Assembly: GCA_029245525.1 (NCBI GenBank)
Contig: JAQWPD010000050.1
Span: 1-43,513, forward strand
Origin: Gammaproteobacteria bacterium
GTDB lineage: Bacteria; Pseudomonadota; Gammaproteobacteria; Steroidobacterales; GCA-2729495
Direction of reading: 5' to 3'
DNA: 43,513 bases
Shown: positions 41,384 to 43,513 of the stretch, one piece after another
Position numbering within the stretch: position 1 is the first letter of the stretch
How the letters are laid out: each line of letters begins with the position of its first letter
Notes under the pieces: model-generated
Database searches by the model: none
What the model was told of the DNA's origin: nothing
Seen by the model: only the letters and a program-made list of their open reading frames with translations
Made by a program: the position numbers and the translations under genes

Positions 41384-42400
41384 CTAAAGAGTTTTTCGTG
41401 CGAGCTCAGCACCTGCGCCCAGAGCGTTTACTTTGGCTAAAGCAATATCATAGGAGATTGGTGTCATGCCGCAGTTAGAGCAGGGCAGAATCCGCTCTTT
41501 ATCAGCGTACTTCATGGCTTCTTTGATAGTGGCAACAATCTCTTCCAGCGTTTCTACTTTATCTGGTGTTACTGCCACGCAACCTATCATCAGTTCTTTA
41601 TCTTTCAAATGCTTGATGAGTGAAATAGGCACATGTGAGCTTGCACACTCCAGCGACACCTGATCGATATTGCTTTTATTCATTGCGGGGAAGATGGCAT
41701 CGTACTGAAGCCATTCGTCGCCAAGCGTATTTTTCCAATCGATATTTTCCTGAATGCCATAGCCGTAACATACGTGGACAGCGGTTTTCACACCAAGCCC
41801 TTCAATAGCACGGTCGAGGGTATCGCAACCCCAGGCGACCACATCGTCAGTGAATACATTAAAAGCAGGCTCATCAAACTGGATAATGTCCACACCTGCA
41901 GCAACCAGTTCTTTAGCCTCTTCGTTCAGAATCTCGGCAAAAGCCATTGCCATGTCAGCCCTATTTCCGTAGTGACCATCAGCAATCGTGTCACAGATTG
42001 TCATCGGACCGGGCAGCGTGAATTTTATGGGGTGTTTAGTGATCGAGCGGATGTACTTTACATCATCGAGATGAATAGGTTTAGGGCGTGACAGTTTTCC
42101 GGTAACGGTTGGCACTTCGAGGTTGTAGCGGTTGTCACGAATGCCCATTAGAGTTTTTACGTTCTGATCGATACCCTCGATGCCTTCAAGAAAGGTATGC
42201 ACAAAGTGCGTGCGGTAGACCTCGCCATCGGTAACGGTATTAATACCGGCATCTTCCTGGTGCTTGATCCATTCGCGTGCGGCACGATTTTGTCCTTCAC
42301 GCAGTTCGGTGCCCTGAAGTTTCCAGCCGCCTTTGAGTTTTTCGGGTTCCGCGAGCCAGTCGGGGCGCGGCAGGCTGCCGGCTATCGTTGCATCAAACAT
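41384..42400 (-). CDS. Stand-alone MetE-C-type methionine synthase, MesD-like
   Basis: A 338-residue homologue of the catalytic C-terminal half of cobalamin-independent methionine synthase. The four zinc ligands known from MetE have counterparts: H209 and C211 (AVHVCYGYG), E251 (SLECASSH) and C310 (CSNCGMTP). Early motifs are AGSLPRPDWLAEPEKL and TDGEVYRTHFV. The MetE N-terminal half is absent. It resembles the MesD class of core methionine synthases, reported to work without folate and to need oxygen and a partner, MesX (DUF1852). No MesX is nearby. The ATG at 42400 has AAGGA 7 nt upstream; a longer frame to 42520 is less likely. Homocysteine methylation is inferred; the methyl donor is unknown. 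Confidence 0.85.
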   Translation of the reverse strand: MFDATIAGSLPRPDWLAEPEKLKGGWKLQGTELREGQNRAAREWIKHQEDAGINTVTDGEVYRTHFVHTFLEGIEGIDQNVKTLMGIRDNRYNLEVPTVTGKLSRPKPIHLDDVKYIRSITKHPIKFTLPGPMTICDTIADGHYGNRADMAMAFAEILNEEAKELVAAGVDIIQFDEPAFNVFTDDVVAWGCDTLDRAIEGLGVKTAVHVCYGYGIQENIDWKNTLGDEWLQYDAIFPAMNKSNIDQVSLECASSHVPISLIKHLKDKELMIGCVAVTPDKVETLEEIVATIKEAMKYADKERILPCSNCGMTPISYDIALAKVNALGAGAELARKTL

Positions 42401-42638
42401 AGGATTGTCCTTAAATGGTTGGTTCGGTTGCCGCCTGTTCTGACGGTCTATTCTCTTTGGTTGGGGCAAGGGTAGCAGTTTCATGAGGCACTGACTGCCG
42501 TCACGGAGTCCCTCTACCACCCAATGGAAGGTTGAGGACTCGGGTTCTTAGAAGCTGTGGCGCGATTTTCCGGCAGCAGTGGTAATATTGCGCTCCCTCG
42601 GGTTAGACCCTTATTTTTATATATAGATTGTAAAGTTT

Positions 42639-43513
42639 ATGGCTATTCAATGCGGCATCGTTGGTTTGCCCAACGTCGGTAAATCCACACTGTTTAATGC
42701 ACTAACCTCAGCCGGTATTGCTGCTGAGAACTACCCTTTTTGTACCATCGACCCAAATGTTGGCATTGTTGAGGTGCCCGATGTCCGCGTCGAAAAATTA
42801 TTTGCCATTGCTGGCTCACAAAAAGTCATTCCGGCGACCGTCGAGTTTGTTGACATTGCGGGTCTCGTTGAGGGCGCATCCAAGGGTGAAGGTTTGGGCA
42901 ACAAGTTTCTTGCTAATATTCGTGAGACTCATGCCATTGCTCATGTTGTGCGCTGTTTTCAAAATGATGACATCACACACGTCGGTGGTGGTATCGATCC
43001 TTTGCGTGATATCGAGGTTATTAACACGGAGTTGAACCTCGCGGATCTGGATTCTGTTGAAAAAGCATTGCTCCGTGCAGAGAAAGCGGCACGTGCAGGC
43101 GGCAAAGAGAATATTACTAAGCGGGATCTCATACAGCGCTTGCGTGATCATCTAAACGAGATGAATCCCGCTCGCTCTTTGGATGCAACCAAAGAAGACT
43201 GGGCCCAATTGAGCGAGCTGCACTTGCTGACGTCAAAACCTGCGATGTACATTGCGAATGTTGATGAAGCAGGCATTGGCGGTAACGAATTTGTAGAGCG
43301 GGTTAAAGCGCATGCAAAAAAGGAATCGGCTCAGGTCGTTGTTGTATGTGCCGCCATGGAGTCTGAAATTGCCATGCTGGATGATGAAGATAAAACAGCA
43401 TTTCTCGAAGACCTTGGCGTAGAGGAGCCTGGCTTGAACCGGGTCATCCGGGCAGGTTATGAGTTGCTTGGGCTGCAAACATTTTTCACGGTGGGGCCGA
43501 AAGAGCTGCGTGC
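42639..43513 (+). CDS. ychF: Redox-regulated ATPase YchF (3' end cut by window edge)
   Basis: YchF is an Obg-family P-loop protein that prefers ATP and associates with ribosomes. The visible 291 residues include the G1 loop GIVGLPNVGKSTLFNALTSA, G3 FVDIAGLVEGASKGEGLGN and, in place of the GTPase NKxD, NVDE in YIANVDEAGI, which explains ATP preference. About 70 residues including the TGS end are beyond the window. In relatives it directly follows pth; here four minus-strand genes intervene. Confidence 0.96.
   Translation, partial: MAIQCGIVGLPNVGKSTLFNALTSAGIAAENYPFCTIDPNVGIVEVPDVRVEKLFAIAGSQKVIPATVEFVDIAGLVEGASKGEGLGNKFLANIRETHAIAHVVRCFQNDDITHVGGGIDPLRDIEVINTELNLADLDSVEKALLRAEKAARAGGKENITKRDLIQRLRDHLNEMNPARSLDATKEDWAQLSELHLLTSKPAMYIANVDEAGIGGNEFVERVKAHAKKESAQVVVVCAAMESEIAMLDDEDKTAFLEDLGVEEPGLNRVIRAGYELLGLQTFFTVGPKELR

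Noticed and set aside
42401-42638. Cobalamin riboswitch before the MesD-like gene
   Set aside because: No B12-box-like GCCACTG on the relevant strand and no room for the full structure.

Overview
This window looks like a chromosomal segment of a free-living, probably marine gammaproteobacterium. The gene order closely follows that known for Pseudomonas and its relatives (lptD-surA; mrdA-rodA-mltB-rlpA-dacA-ybeD-lipB; gatCAB next to mreBCD; prfA/prmC/moeB; lbcA-lolB-tRNA-Gln-prs-rplY-pth; ychF). Several neighbours usual in that order are missing or moved, which fits a lineage such as the Cellvibrionales-type marine groups; that placement is an inference. No phage, transposon, CRISPR array or plasmid gene was seen. 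This is mostly core genome with a few accessory insertions.

Layout. 1-3185 (-): lptD and surA (surA cut by the window edge), outer-membrane biogenesis. 3377-4054 (+): murU, peptidoglycan recycling, without the usual amgK. 4080-14646 (-): one long cell-elongation and envelope block, mreB-mreC-mreD-mrdA-rodA-mltB-rlpA-dacA-dat-ybeD-lipB, with 4-bp overlaps at two junctions. 14762-18891 (+): gatC-gatA-gatB (tRNA-dependent amidotransferase) and hslO (Hsp33). 19127-24688 (+): an ArsR-type regulator fused to a degenerate methyltransferase-like domain, then metF and metH, preceded by a noncoding region with three dyads. 25013-26691 (+): two exported proteins, one unrecognised. 26709-29111 (-): prmC-moeB-2OG/Fe(II) oxygenase. 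29205-33820: a sulfur-amino-acid insertion (cystathionine synthase/lyase-type enzyme, a DUF1838 protein, a cysteine synthase-type enzyme) sitting between prmC and prfA. 34046-39190 (+): lbcA-like TPR lipoprotein, lolB, tRNA-Gln(TTG), prs, rplY, pth. 39261-42400 (-): an accessory group between pth and ychF (DUF4136 lipoprotein, two-TM potassium channel, small RT0821/Lpp0805-like protein, stand-alone MetE-C/MesD-like methionine synthase). 42639-end (+): ychF, cut by the window edge.

Two functional themes stand out. One is envelope growth: LptD/SurA, the elongasome (MreBCD, PBP2, RodA), the hydrolases MltB, RlpA and DacA, a D-amino-acid transaminase that could reuse released D-Ala, and the LbcA-like lipoprotein. 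The other is methionine and one-carbon metabolism: MetF, MetH, a MetB-type enzyme, a CysK-type enzyme, a second and folate-independent-looking methionine synthase, and a candidate S-adenosylhomocysteine-sensing regulator. The most interesting leads are that regulator with its palindromes, the MesD-like enzyme without its known partner nearby, the DUF1838 gene with two leader hairpins, and the exported protein pair at 25.0-26.7 kb.
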